NCBI RefSeq assembly: GCF_012971725.1 | Contig: NZ_CP048833.1 | Location: forward strand, 5,518,001-5,582,000 | Direction: 5' to 3' | DNA: 64,000 nt | From: Pseudomonas multiresinivorans | GTDB lineage: Bacteria > Pseudomonadota > Gammaproteobacteria > Pseudomonadales > Pseudomonadaceae | Part shown: piece after piece, positions 52,355-60,769 of the stretch | Layout: each line of letters begins with the position of its first letter | Position numbering within the stretch: position 1 is the first letter of the stretch | Translations under genes and position numbers: made by a program | Notes under the pieces: model-generated | The model's input: only the letters and a program-made list of their open reading frames with translations | Database searches by the model: none | What the model was told of the DNA's origin: nothing

Positions 52355-53158
52355 ATGAAACTGCACCACTGGGCAGCGCTCGCCCTGAGCGCCGCCCTCG
52401 CCGGCTGCGGCGCTCCCTCGGAGCACGCTGCCGGTTCCGGCGCCGCTTTCCAGGGGGAAGCGGCGAAGGCCGGTTCCTTCCTCGCCTATGAACACCAGGT
52501 CGGCATCCGCCTGGCCAGCGAGCGTATCGACGCGCAGCTGGCCGCCTCCCGCGATGCCTGCACCCAGGTCCGTTTCGGCCCCTGCGAGCTGATCGCCATC
52601 GAGCAGAGCGGCGACAGCCAGATGCGCAACGCGCATCTCGTGGTTCGCATCGTCCCCGAAGGTGTGGAAAAGCTCGTCGCCCTCGCGGCCGAAGGCGGCC
52701 AACTGCAAAGCCGCCGCACCCAGGCCGAAGACCTCGCCCAGGCGGTGAGCGACAACCAGCAGCTGCGCGAGCGCCTGGAGCGTGAGTACCAGACCCTGCA
52801 AGGCTTCCAGGGCCGCAAGGACATGAGCGTCAGCGACCTGCTGGCCCTGGCCAAGGCCACCGCCGAAGTCGAGCAGCAATTGCAGGCCGCCCGCCAGGAC
52901 TCCGCCCAGCAGCAACGACGCATCGCCACCAACCTGCTGACCCTGGATTTCTCCAGCGAATACCAGCCGACCGGGCGCTGGTCACGCATCGGCAAGGCCT
53001 TCGGCAACTCGCTGGACGAGCTCACCGACGGCACCGTCAATGCCATCCAGGTCGCCGCCTTCGGCCTGCCGCTGCTGGTCGTGCTGCTGGTCGCCGGCCT
53101 GATCCTGCGCTGGTTGTGGCGAAAACTCGGTTCCAGGCGCGCCGCGAACAAAGCATGA
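52355..53158 (+). CDS. DUF4349 domain lipoprotein
   Basis: A 267-residue protein with lipobox LAGC (near residues 15-18), a coiled-coil-rich middle (QSRRTQAEDLAQAVSDNQQL, KATAEVEQQLQAARQDSAQQ) and a C-terminal membrane helix (GLPLLVVLLVAGLILRWLWR). This is the DUF4349 layout; function unknown. The start follows AAGGAGG. It overlaps the next gene by four bases (ATGA), which ties it to the YgiB/YgiC-type cluster. Confidence 0.85.
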   Translation: MKLHHWAALALSAALAGCGAPSEHAAGSGAAFQGEAAKAGSFLAYEHQVGIRLASERIDAQLAASRDACTQVRFGPCELIAIEQSGDSQMRNAHLVVRIVPEGVEKLVALAAEGGQLQSRRTQAEDLAQAVSDNQQLRERLEREYQTLQGFQGRKDMSVSDLLALAKATAEVEQQLQAARQDSAQQQRRIATNLLTLDFSSEYQPTGRWSRIGKAFGNSLDELTDGTVNAIQVAAFGLPLLVVLLVAGLILRWLWRKLGSRRAANKA

Positions 53159-53484
53159 AGAAATCCAACATCGTCTTCACCACCCTGCTCACCGGCGGGG
53201 TGCTCTACAGCGTGCTGCACCACAACCCGGTGTACCGCGACCTCTACGCCAACCGCGAGGACTGCCTGAAGGACTGGGGCAACACGCCTAACGCTTGCGA
53301 GCCGGAATCTGCCAGCAGCAGCGGCGGAAGCTACGGCGGCAGCAGTTCCGGTCGTTATCGCGGGCCGAGCTACGAGGAAGGTTCACGGCCGAAGACGGCG
53401 CAAACCTACCAGGTACAGTCGCGGCAGCTGGTCACCCGTGGTGGCTTCGGCCACTCCGGCGCGCGTTTCTCCGGGGGCGGCTGA
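53155..53484 (+). CDS. YgiB/DUF1190-like small exported protein
   Basis: A 109-residue protein with an N-terminal hydrophobic segment (NIVFTTLLTGGVLYSVL), a cysteine pair (REDCLKDWGNTPNACEPES), a serine/glycine-rich middle and the C-terminal motif LVTRGGFGHSGARFSGGG. The REDC segment and TRGGFG ending resemble E. coli YgiB/YjfM. It overlaps the genes on both sides by a few bases. Its partner, the YgiC-like ligase, is directly downstream, as in E. coli. Confidence 0.75.
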   Translation: MKKSNIVFTTLLTGGVLYSVLHHNPVYRDLYANREDCLKDWGNTPNACEPESASSSGGSYGGSSSGRYRGPSYEEGSRPKTAQTYQVQSRQLVTRGGFGHSGARFSGGG

Positions 53485-54599
53485 TGCGTCGCCTGGCGAT
53501 GACGCCGCGCCCCGACTGGCGCGAGCGCTGTGAAGCGGTCGGCTTCACCTTCCATAGCATCGACGGCCTGTACTGGGACGAGTCGGTGGCCTACGAGTTC
53601 AGCCTCGAACAGATCGAAACGCTGGAGGCCGCCAGCGAAGACCTGCACCAGCGCTACCTGGAATGCGTGGAATGGGTGATCCGCACCGGCCACTTCGAGC
53701 CCTTCCAGCTGCCGCCGGGTGCCCGCGAGGAAATCATCCGCTCCTGGCAGCGCCAGGACCCGAGCCTCTATGGCCGCTTCGACTTCGCCTGGAACGGCGA
53801 AGGCCCACCAAAGATGCTGGAGTACAACGCCGATACCCCCACAGGCCTGCTGGAAGCCAGCGTGGTGCAGTGGCAATGGCTGAACGACGTGAACCCGGCC
53901 GCCGACCAGTTCAACTCGCTGCACGAGAAGCTGATCGCGCGCTGGAAGGCCATCGCCCCCGACGGCACGCTGCACTTCACCGCCATCGACGGCCACGAGG
54001 AAGACACCGGCAACGTCCTCTACCTGCTCGACACTGCGCACCAGGCCGGCCTGCCGACGCGCTACCTGCCGCTGGAGTTCATCGGCCACCACGCCGCGCG
54101 CGGCACCTTCATCGACCAGTACGAGCAGGACATCCGTCACTGCTTCAAGCTCTACCCTTGGGAATGGCTGCTGCAGGACAGCTTCGCCGAGCACCTGGAA
54201 CGCAGTGATGTGCGCTTCCTGGAACCGGCCTGGAAGCTGCTGATGTCGAGCAAGGCCATGCTGCCAATCCTCTGGAAGCTCAACCCCGGCCATCCGAACC
54301 TGCTACCGGCCAGCTACCGCCAGGACATCCCCGGCGCCTACGTGCGCAAGCCGCTGTATTCGCGTGAGGGCGAGAACATCCGCATCGTCGCCGGCGATCT
54401 GCAGCTGGAAAGCGACGGCCCCCACACCGACGCGCCCTGCGTCTACCAGGGCTACGCACCGCTGGCCAACCACGAAGGCAACTACGCCGTACTCGGCTGC
54501 TGGGTGATCGACGGCCAGGCCGCCGGCCTGGGCATCCGCGAGGACGCCAGTGCCATCACCCGCGACAGCAGCCGCTTCGTCCCCCACTATTTCGTCTGA
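53484..54599 (+). CDS. Glutathionylspermidine synthase-like ATP-grasp ligase (YgiC/YjfC)
   Basis: A 371-residue ATP-grasp protein of the glutathionylspermidine synthase C-terminal family. Typical segments are MLEYNADTPTGLLEASVVQW, LKLYPWEWLLQDSFAEHL-like ATP-grasp strands, PAWKLLMSSKAMLPILW, and YVRKPLYSREGENI. The amidase domain of true GspS is absent, as in YgiC and YjfC, whose substrate is unknown. It overlaps the YgiB-like gene by one base (TGATG) and is followed by the DUF350 gene after 10 bases. Confidence 0.92.
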   Translation: MRRLAMTPRPDWRERCEAVGFTFHSIDGLYWDESVAYEFSLEQIETLEAASEDLHQRYLECVEWVIRTGHFEPFQLPPGAREEIIRSWQRQDPSLYGRFDFAWNGEGPPKMLEYNADTPTGLLEASVVQWQWLNDVNPAADQFNSLHEKLIARWKAIAPDGTLHFTAIDGHEEDTGNVLYLLDTAHQAGLPTRYLPLEFIGHHAARGTFIDQYEQDIRHCFKLYPWEWLLQDSFAEHLERSDVRFLEPAWKLLMSSKAMLPILWKLNPGHPNLLPASYRQDIPGAYVRKPLYSREGENIRIVAGDLQLESDGPHTDAPCVYQGYAPLANHEGNYAVLGCWVIDGQAAGLGIREDASAITRDSSRFVPHYFV

Positions 54600-54609
54600 A
54601 GGATTTGCC

Positions 54610-55008
54610 ATGAACCTGCTGCAGACCCTGCCCAACTTCCTCGCGTATTTCGCCGCGGCCATTGGCCTGTTCGGCCTGTTCACCAGCCTCTACATCCGCC
54701 TGACGCCCTATGCGGAAATCCAGCTGATCCGCCAGGGCAACCTCAGTGCCGCCGTGGCGCTGGTCGGCACCTTGCTCGGCTTCGCCCTGCCGCTGGCAAG
54801 CGCCATCGCCCACAGCGTCAGCATCATCGACATGCTGATCTGGGGCGCGATCGCCATGCTGGTGCAGGTGCTGGTATTCCTCGGGCTGTCGCGCCTGGTG
54901 CCGGAGCTCAAGGGCGGCATTGCCGACAACACCCTGGCCCACGGCGTGTTCCTCGGCGGCGCCTCGCTGTGCGTGGGGCTGCTCAACGCTGCCTGCATGA
55001 CCTACTGA
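54610..55008 (+). CDS. DUF350 family membrane protein (YjfL-like)
   Basis: A 132-residue inner-membrane protein with four helices, for example NFLAYFAAAIGLFGLFTSLY and LVGTLLGFALPLASAIAHS. It matches DUF350 (YjfL). DUF350 proteins are commonly found beside YgiC-like ligases and YgiB-like proteins, as here. The start follows AAGGA. The last bases overlap a convergent gene by seven bases. Confidence 0.9.
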   Translation: MNLLQTLPNFLAYFAAAIGLFGLFTSLYIRLTPYAEIQLIRQGNLSAAVALVGTLLGFALPLASAIAHSVSIIDMLIWGAIAMLVQVLVFLGLSRLVPELKGGIADNTLAHGVFLGGASLCVGLLNAACMTY

Positions 55009-55529
55009 GCGTCGCAGTCCACATCGCCGCCGCCCAGGTGCTCGAAGCCTTCCAGGTAGAGGCAGGAGGCGTCTTCGGCGCAGTCCTGCAGCGAGGCGTT
55101 GCTCAGGTTTTCCCGTGACGTCGGGTCTTCCAGGTTCACGTCCGGGAAGATGTCCGCGACTTCTTCCGCGGTCATGATCTTGTCGAAGGTGACGTTGACC
55201 GACTGCAGGCGCCCATATTCCCAGTCCAGGTCCACGGCCGTGATGTGCGGATTCAGCTGCCGCGCCAGCGCTTCGGGCAACTGCGGGCCGGCGTAGCTGA
55301 GGTCGGTGTCATGGCAGGCGTCACCCCAGTTGCTCAGCTTCCTGCTGGCGGCGCAGTTGAACTGTGCGTCGGCGTGACCGGCGCGCTGTTCCAGAAGACA
55401 GGCGAAGTCGGCCACAGTCATGCGCGGCCAGCTGACCAGATCGGCGATGGTGAAAGGCGCGGCATGCGCCAGGCCACTGGATAGCAACAGACAGAGGACA
55501 GCCAGACTGCGAGGTATGCGGGCGGGCAT
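55002..55529 (-). CDS. Exported protein of unknown function
   Basis: A 175-residue protein with signal peptide MPARIPRSLAVLCLLLSSGL, cleaved after AHA. The mature part has six cysteines (FACLLEQ, FNCAASRKL, DACHDTD, QDCAEDASC, DVDCDAQ), suggesting a disulfide-stabilised periplasmic protein. I do not recognise the family. The ATG at 55529 was preferred to one four codons upstream because GGAAG precedes it. It is divergent from ccdAB. Confidence 0.7.
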   Translation of the reverse strand: MPARIPRSLAVLCLLLSSGLAHAAPFTIADLVSWPRMTVADFACLLEQRAGHADAQFNCAASRKLSNWGDACHDTDLSYAGPQLPEALARQLNPHITAVDLDWEYGRLQSVNVTFDKIMTAEEVADIFPDVNLEDPTSRENLSNASLQDCAEDASCLYLEGFEHLGGGDVDCDAQ

Positions 55530-55635
55530 AGCGACTTCCATGAAGGGAACCGACGGGTTCGGCAGCCGCCGATATTCCTCCCGCCGGGCCCGGCGCCGCA
55601 ACAGATTTCCCATCGGCGAGATTGCCCATACGACC

Positions 55636-55658
55636 CTATGCGCATAACCTATGCGCAT
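55636..55658. promoter_or_regulatory. Probable CcdAB operator
   Basis: Two copies of CTATGCGCAT start at 55636 and 55649, each containing the 8-bp palindrome ATGCGCAT, with centres 13 bases apart. They lie 18 bases upstream of ccdA, between it and the divergent exported-protein gene. Confidence 0.65.
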
Positions 55659-55675
55659 CTACCGTGGAGGTGCCC

Positions 55676-55921
55676 ATGCACACGACCTACGACCCTCAAG
55701 CGCCGAAGAAAGCCACCAACCTGAGCCTCAACAGCGACCTGCTGAAACAGGCCCGCGAACTGGACGTGAACCTCTCGGCGGTACTCGAGGAGGCGCTGGC
55801 CGATGTGGTCAAGGAGCGCCTGGGCCAGCGCTGGCTGGAACAGAACCGCGAAGCCATCGAGACCTACAACCAGCACGTCGAGGAAAACGGCGTGTTCAGT
55901 GATGGGCTACGGAGCTTCTGA
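55676..55921 (+). CDS. ccdA: CcdA-family antitoxin
   Basis: An 81-residue antitoxin with an N-terminal ribbon-helix-helix (KKATNLSLNSDLLKQARELD) and a C-terminal toxin-binding part ending WLEQNREAIETYNQHVEENG and SDGLRSF, close to plasmid CcdA. It follows GTGGAGGT and overlaps ccdB by one base. It should neutralise CcdB and repress the operon with it. Confidence 0.92.
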   Translation: MHTTYDPQAPKKATNLSLNSDLLKQARELDVNLSAVLEEALADVVKERLGQRWLEQNREAIETYNQHVEENGVFSDGLRSF

Positions 55922-56232
55922 TGAAGCAGTTCGACCTCTACCGCAATGACAACCCGCGCACCCGCGAGGCAATGCCCTTGCTGCTGGACGTGCAGAGCGA
56001 CCTGCTGGACTCGCTGAACACGCGCATGGTGATTCCACTCAGCCGTGCCAAGGGCCTGGCCGGCATCAACCGGCTGATGCCGGAGGTGACCGTGGGCGAA
56101 GAACGGCTCCTGCTGCTGACCCCGCAGATGGCCGGTATCTCCCGCCGCGAACTGGGCGAGCCGGTGGGCAGCCTCGCGCACCTGCGCCTGCAGATCATCG
56201 CCGCCATCGACCTGCTGATCAGCGGTATCTGA
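55921..56232 (+). CDS. ccdB: CcdB-family gyrase-poisoning toxin
   Basis: A 103-residue toxin of the CcdB family, known to trap DNA gyrase. Conserved segments are LLLDVQSDLLDSLNTRMVIPL, split at about 20-40, LLLLTPQMAGISRREL and the C-terminal AAIDLLISGI, which corresponds to the W-G-I tail of F-plasmid CcdB with the tryptophan replaced by serine. That tail contacts gyrase, so activity may be altered. It lies 43 bases before rnfA. Confidence 0.9.
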   Translation: MKQFDLYRNDNPRTREAMPLLLDVQSDLLDSLNTRMVIPLSRAKGLAGINRLMPEVTVGEERLLLLTPQMAGISRRELGEPVGSLAHLRLQIIAAIDLLISGI

Positions 56233-56275
56233 CCATGAACGTTTTCCGCCCACGCGCAGCTGCCGGTGCCCGGCG

Positions 56276-56860
56276 ATGACCGAACTCGCCCTGATCCTGG
56301 TCAGCGCCATCCTGGTCAACAACTTCGTGCTGGTGCAGTTCCTCGGCATCTGCCCGTTCATGGGCGTGTCGCGCAAGATCGAGGCGGCGTTTGCGCTGGC
56401 CCTGGCGACCACCTTCGTCCTCACCCTCGCCTCGGCCATCAGCTACATCCTGCAGCGCTACGTGCTGCAACCGCTGGACCTGGAGTTCCTGCGTACCATC
56501 GGCTTCATCCTGGTAATCGCCCTGGTGGTGCAGTTCACCGAACTGCTGGTGAAGAAGACCAGCCCGCTGCTGGCTCGCGGGCTGGGCATCTTCCTGCCGC
56601 TGATCACCACCAACTGCATCGTGCTGGGCGTGGCCCTGCTCAATGCCCGCAAACCCGAATTCGGCTTCCTGCAGTCCATCTTCCAGGGATTCGGCGCCGG
56701 GCTGGGCTTCACCCTGGTGCTGGTGCTGTTCGCCGCCCTGCGCGAGCGCATCGCCATCGCCGACGTACCCAAGCCATTCAAGGGTGCGGCCATCGGCATG
56801 ATCACCGCCGGGCTGATGTCGCTAGCGTTCATGGGCTTCAGCGGGCTGCTCAAGCCATGA
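56276..56860 (+). CDS. rnfA: Ion-translocating oxidoreductase subunit RnfA
   Basis: A 194-residue membrane protein with six helices, first gene of the rnf operon. It begins MTELALILVSAILVNNFVLV and has QFLGICPFMGVSRKIEAAFA and LPLITTNCIVLG, with the cysteines C(ICPF) and C(NCIV) that hold an intramembrane Fe-S cluster together with RnfE. Rnf couples ferredoxin and NAD+ redox to ion transport; the E. coli version (Rsx) reduces SoxR. It overlaps rnfB by four bases. Confidence 0.96.
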   Translation: MTELALILVSAILVNNFVLVQFLGICPFMGVSRKIEAAFALALATTFVLTLASAISYILQRYVLQPLDLEFLRTIGFILVIALVVQFTELLVKKTSPLLARGLGIFLPLITTNCIVLGVALLNARKPEFGFLQSIFQGFGAGLGFTLVLVLFAALRERIAIADVPKPFKGAAIGMITAGLMSLAFMGFSGLLKP

Positions 56861-57411
56861 TCGCGGCGCTGCTGATCATCCTGCTCTGCCTCGCCGGCGC
56901 CGTGGCGCTGCGCCTGGCGTCGGCGCGGGTGAAGGTCGCTGACGAATCGATCGCCATGCAGATCAACGACCTGCTGCCGCAAACCCAGTGCGGCCAGTGC
57001 GGCTATGCCGGCTGCAAGCCCTACGCCCTGGCCATCGCCGCCGGCGATGCGATCAACAAGTGCCCGCCCGGTGGCGCCGCGACCATCGCCGCGCTCGCCG
57101 ACCTGCTGGACGTCGAACCGCTGCCGCTGGACGCCGCCGAGGAAACCCCGCTGCGCGTGGCTTATATCCGCGAAGCGGAGTGCATCGGTTGCACCAAGTG
57201 CATCCGTGCCTGCCCGGTGGACGCAATCGTCGGCGCCGCCAAGCTGATGCACACGGTGATCGTCGACGAGTGCACCGGCTGCGACCTGTGCCTGGAACCC
57301 TGCCCGGTGGACTGCATCGAGATGCGCGACCTGCCGGTAGGCGTCGCCGACTGGAAGTGGCCGCTGCCGCAGAGCCGACTGATCCACAGCGACCGGGAGC
57401 AGGCGGCATGA
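56857..57411 (+). CDS. rnfB: Ion-translocating oxidoreductase subunit RnfB (ferredoxin-type)
   Basis: A 184-residue protein with an N-terminal membrane helix (MIAALLIILLCLAGAVALRL), then a 4Fe-4S domain of the CGQCGYAGC type ending DAINKCPPGG, and two ferredoxin motifs, CIGCTKCIRACPVDAIVG and CTGCDLCLEPCPVDCIEM. It accepts electrons from ferredoxin in the complex. The start at 56857 overlaps the rnfA stop (ATGA); longer frames run out of frame through rnfA. Confidence 0.96.
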   Translation: MIAALLIILLCLAGAVALRLASARVKVADESIAMQINDLLPQTQCGQCGYAGCKPYALAIAAGDAINKCPPGGAATIAALADLLDVEPLPLDAAEETPLRVAYIREAECIGCTKCIRACPVDAIVGAAKLMHTVIVDECTGCDLCLEPCPVDCIEMRDLPVGVADWKWPLPQSRLIHSDREQAA

Positions 57412-59729
57412 ACATGCAGGTCTGGAATTTCCCGGGCGGCCTGACATTGCCAGCCAACAAGGAGCAATCCACCGCCACGCCGATCCAGCATCCGCCACTG
57501 CCACGCCGGCTGGTACTACCCCTGCAACAGCATATCGGTGAGCCCGCGCGCCCCTGTGTCGAAGCCGGCCAGCGCGTGCTCAAGGGTCAGCTGATTGCGG
57601 AGGCCAGCAGCGCCATCAGCGCCGCGCTGCATGCGCCGACTTCCGGTGTCGTGGTCGAGGTGAGCGAGCAGCCTTACCCGCACCCATCCGGCCTGACGGC
57701 GCCCGCCATCGTCATTGAAAGCGACGGCGCAGAGGAATGGGCCGCGCGCGTGCCTCTGTCCGACTACGCCTCTCTCTCCAGCGTCGAAGTACTGGAGCGC
57801 ATCCGCCAGGCGGGCATCGCCGGCCTCGGCGGCGCTGGCTTCCCCACCGCTGCCAAGCTGGCCTCCCGCGCGCAGGACGACCTGCACACCCTGATCATCA
57901 ACGGCGCCGAGTGCGAGCCCTATATCAGCGCCGACGATCTGCTGATGCGTGAGCGAGCCGTCGAACTGGTGGAAGGCATCGAGGTGCTGATGCACGTCCT
58001 TCAGCCGCAACAGGTGCTGGTCGGCATCGAGGACGACAAGCCCCAGGCCATCGCCGCCGTGCAGGCCGCCATCGGTGAGCGGAACATCCGGCTGCAGGCG
58101 ATCCCGACCCGTTACCCTTCGGGCGGCGAACGCCAGCTGATTCAGGTTCTCACCGGCCGCGAAGTCCCTTCCGGCGGCCTGCCGGCGGACATCGGCATGC
58201 TCTGCGTGAACGTCGCCACAGCCGTTGCCGTGGCCGACGCCGTGCTACGCGGGCAACCGCTGATCTCGCGCATCACCACCCTGGCCGGCGCCGCGCTGGC
58301 TCGCCCGTGCAACGTCGAAGCGCTGATCGGCACGCCGGTGGGCGAGTTGCTGGATTTCGCCGGCCTCGACCTCGGCAAGCTCGACCGGCTGATCCTCGGC
58401 GGCCCGCTGATGGGCGACAGCCTGCCGTCGCTCGACGCGCCGCTGCTCAAGACCGCCAACTGCCTGCTGGCCGCCACCCGCGAAGAACTGCCACTGCCGG
58501 CGCCAGCCATGCCGTGCATCCGCTGCGGCGACTGCGCGCAGGTCTGCCCAGCCAGCCTGTTGCCGCAGCAGCTGTACTTTTTCGCGGAGGATCACGAGCG
58601 ACTCGTGGCGCACAACCTGTTCGACTGCATCGAGTGCGGCGCCTGTGCCTACGTCTGCCCGTCAAGCATTCCGCTGGTGCAGTACTACCGCGCGTCCAAA
58701 GCCGAGATCCGCGAGCTGGAACAGCGGCAGTTGAAGGCCGAGCAATCACGCCTGCGCTTCGAGCAGCGCCAGGAGCGCCTGCGCAACGAAGAAGATCGGC
58801 GCGCCGCCGACCGCCTGGCCCGCCAGGAACGCGCCGCGCGCGTGCAGGAAGACCAGCCCGAGATCGCCTCGCCCAGCGCGCCGGCCGCGCAATCGGTGAT
58901 CGAACGGGTGAAGGCCGAGAAGTCCGTGGGCAATGCGCCGGACCAGCTCAAGCGCCTGAAGATCGAAGCGAGCATGGCGCAGGTGGCGCTGAAGAAAGCC
59001 GAGAAGCAACTGGCCGCCCACGACACCGAACAGCTGCGCGCCCAGGTGGCCGAATTGCGCGTCGCCGCCGAAGAGGCGAGAGCGGCGCTGGCGGCTGCCG
59101 AAGCAGAAAGCGCCAGTGCGGAGCCAACTCCCGCTGCCGCTCCGGTCACGAGTGAAGCCGCGCTGAAGAAGGCGAAGATCGACGCCGCCATGGCCCGCGC
59201 GCAGCTGAAAAAATCCGAGAAAGCCTTCGGCGAGTCCCCCAGCGAAGAGCAGCGCGCCACCCTCGCCGCCTTGCGCGGGGACGTCGAGCGCATTGAAAGC
59301 CAACTCCATCCGTTGCAGGGGATCGACATGCCCATCGAATCGAAAGCCGAGCAGTCCGTCGACGGCGTTCTCGCCCTGCGCCAGGCCAAACTGGCCTATA
59401 TCGCCCAGCGCGATGCCCTGCGCGCCGCTGAGCGTGAAGGCGCCCCCACCGAGGAGCTGGAGACCATCCGCCACACACTCGCCGCTGCGGAAGCCGCCCT
59501 GCACGCCGCCGAGGACGCCAGCGGCAAGGCGCCGCCGGACCTCGTGCGTACCGACAAGCGCCCGATCACCGATGCCCTGCGCACCGCCAAGACCGAACTA
59601 GCCTACGCCCGCGCCGACCTGAAGAAGCTCGAACGCGAAGGCGCCGGCGACCCGGCACTGGCCGCGGCTCGCGAGCGCCTGCAAGCAGCGGAACGCGCCA
59701 TCGCCGAAGCCAGTGGAGAGGCCCCCTGA
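57408..59729 (+). CDS. rnfC: Ion-translocating oxidoreductase subunit RnfC with repeat tail
   Basis: A 773-residue soluble subunit with the NADH/FMN-binding core (GGAGFPTAAKL, NGAECEPYISADDLLM) and two 4Fe-4S motifs, CIRCGDCAQVCPASLLP and CIECGACAYVCPSSIP. From about residue 430 a long Ala/Glu/Lys-rich coiled-coil tail holds four similar helical modules beginning near L514, L586, L657 and L724 (for example LKRLKIEASMAQ, LKKAKIDAAMAR). Such tails occur in proteobacterial RnfC/RsxC. ATGA overlap with rnfB. Confidence 0.95.
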   Translation: MNMQVWNFPGGLTLPANKEQSTATPIQHPPLPRRLVLPLQQHIGEPARPCVEAGQRVLKGQLIAEASSAISAALHAPTSGVVVEVSEQPYPHPSGLTAPAIVIESDGAEEWAARVPLSDYASLSSVEVLERIRQAGIAGLGGAGFPTAAKLASRAQDDLHTLIINGAECEPYISADDLLMRERAVELVEGIEVLMHVLQPQQVLVGIEDDKPQAIAAVQAAIGERNIRLQAIPTRYPSGGERQLIQVLTGREVPSGGLPADIGMLCVNVATAVAVADAVLRGQPLISRITTLAGAALARPCNVEALIGTPVGELLDFAGLDLGKLDRLILGGPLMGDSLPSLDAPLLKTANCLLAATREELPLPAPAMPCIRCGDCAQVCPASLLPQQLYFFAEDHERLVAHNLFDCIECGACAYVCPSSIPLVQYYRASKAEIRELEQRQLKAEQSRLRFEQRQERLRNEEDRRAADRLARQERAARVQEDQPEIASPSAPAAQSVIERVKAEKSVGNAPDQLKRLKIEASMAQVALKKAEKQLAAHDTEQLRAQVAELRVAAEEARAALAAAEAESASAEPTPAAAPVTSEAALKKAKIDAAMARAQLKKSEKAFGESPSEEQRATLAALRGDVERIESQLHPLQGIDMPIESKAEQSVDGVLALRQAKLAYIAQRDALRAAEREGAPTEELETIRHTLAAAEAALHAAEDASGKAPPDLVRTDKRPITDALRTAKTELAYARADLKKLEREGAGDPALAAARERLQAAERAIAEASGEAP

Positions 59730-60769
59730 TGAAGCTGCCGCGCATCAGCTCACCCCACGCCACAGGCAGCAACCGCACGCAAAGGGTCATGCTGACGCTG
59801 CTGGCCGCCTGCGCGCCCGGCGCTCTGGTACTGATCGCTATGTATGGTGTGGGCACTCTGTTCAACCTGCTCTGGTGCAGCCTGCTCGCCCTCTCCACCG
59901 AGGCCGTGATGCTCAAGCTGCGCGATCGGCCGCTGGCATTCTTCCTCAAGGACGGCAGCGCACTGGTCACCGCCGTGCTGCTCGCCCTGGCCTTGCCGCC
60001 ATACTCGCCGTGGTGGCTGAGCGCGGTCGCCACGGTGTTCGCGCTGATCTTCGGCAAGCACCTCTACGGCGGCCTCGGGCAGAACCCGTTCAACCCGGCG
60101 ATGGTCGGCTACGCGGTGGTGCTGGTGTCCTTCCCGCAACTGATGAGCCAGTGGCCGGCGCCGGACAGCGCGCTCGGTTTCGGCGAAGGGTTGCGGCAGA
60201 TCTTCGGGTTCGCCAGCCAGGCGCCGGATGCCTGGGTTGGCGCCACGGCACTGGACGTGGTGCGCAACAACCACAGCCTGACCATGGAAGAACTCCTGGC
60301 TCAGTCCCCGGCATTCGGCAGCGTCGGCGGGCGCGGCGTCGAGCTGGTCAACCTGGCCTTCCTCGCCGGCGGCCTGTTCCTGCTCTGGCGCAAGCTGTTC
60401 ACCTGGCACGCGCCGGTGGGCATGCTCGGCGGGCTGTTCGTCATGAGCCTGCTGTTCTGGAACGGCTCCGGCTCCGACTCCCACGGCTCACCGCTGCTGC
60501 ACCTGTTCAGCGGCGCGACCATGCTCGGTGCCTTCTTCATCGTCACCGACCCGGTGTCCGGCGCCACCAGCAACCGTGGCCGGCTGGTGTTCGGCATCGG
60601 CGTCGGCGTGCTCACCTACGTGATCCGCGCCTGGGGCGGCTACCCCGACGGCCTGGCCTTCGCCGTGCTGCTGATGAACCTCGCCGCACCGACCATCGAC
60701 GCCTTCACCCGCCCGCGCACCTACGGGCACAAGAAGCCCGAGCAGGGTTTCAAGGCAGGTGAGCAATGA
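59729..60769 (+). CDS. rnfD: Ion-translocating oxidoreductase subunit RnfD
   Basis: A 346-residue membrane subunit with about ten helices. It has PFNPAMVGYAVVLVSFP and the flavin attachment region PDAWVGATALDVVRNN, where a threonine (GATALD) should carry covalent FMN, and later FIVTDPVSGATSNRGRLVFG. It forms part of the ion-conducting core with RnfG. It overlaps rnfC by one base and rnfG by four bases. Confidence 0.95.
   Translation: MKLPRISSPHATGSNRTQRVMLTLLAACAPGALVLIAMYGVGTLFNLLWCSLLALSTEAVMLKLRDRPLAFFLKDGSALVTAVLLALALPPYSPWWLSAVATVFALIFGKHLYGGLGQNPFNPAMVGYAVVLVSFPQLMSQWPAPDSALGFGEGLRQIFGFASQAPDAWVGATALDVVRNNHSLTMEELLAQSPAFGSVGGRGVELVNLAFLAGGLFLLWRKLFTWHAPVGMLGGLFVMSLLFWNGSGSDSHGSPLLHLFSGATMLGAFFIVTDPVSGATSNRGRLVFGIGVGVLTYVIRAWGGYPDGLAFAVLLMNLAAPTIDAFTRPRTYGHKKPEQGFKAGEQ

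Noticed and set aside
56266..56856. A long N-terminal extension of rnfB
   Set aside because: It runs out of frame through rnfA; the ATG at 56857 overlapping the rnfA stop gives the normal RnfB length and membrane helix.
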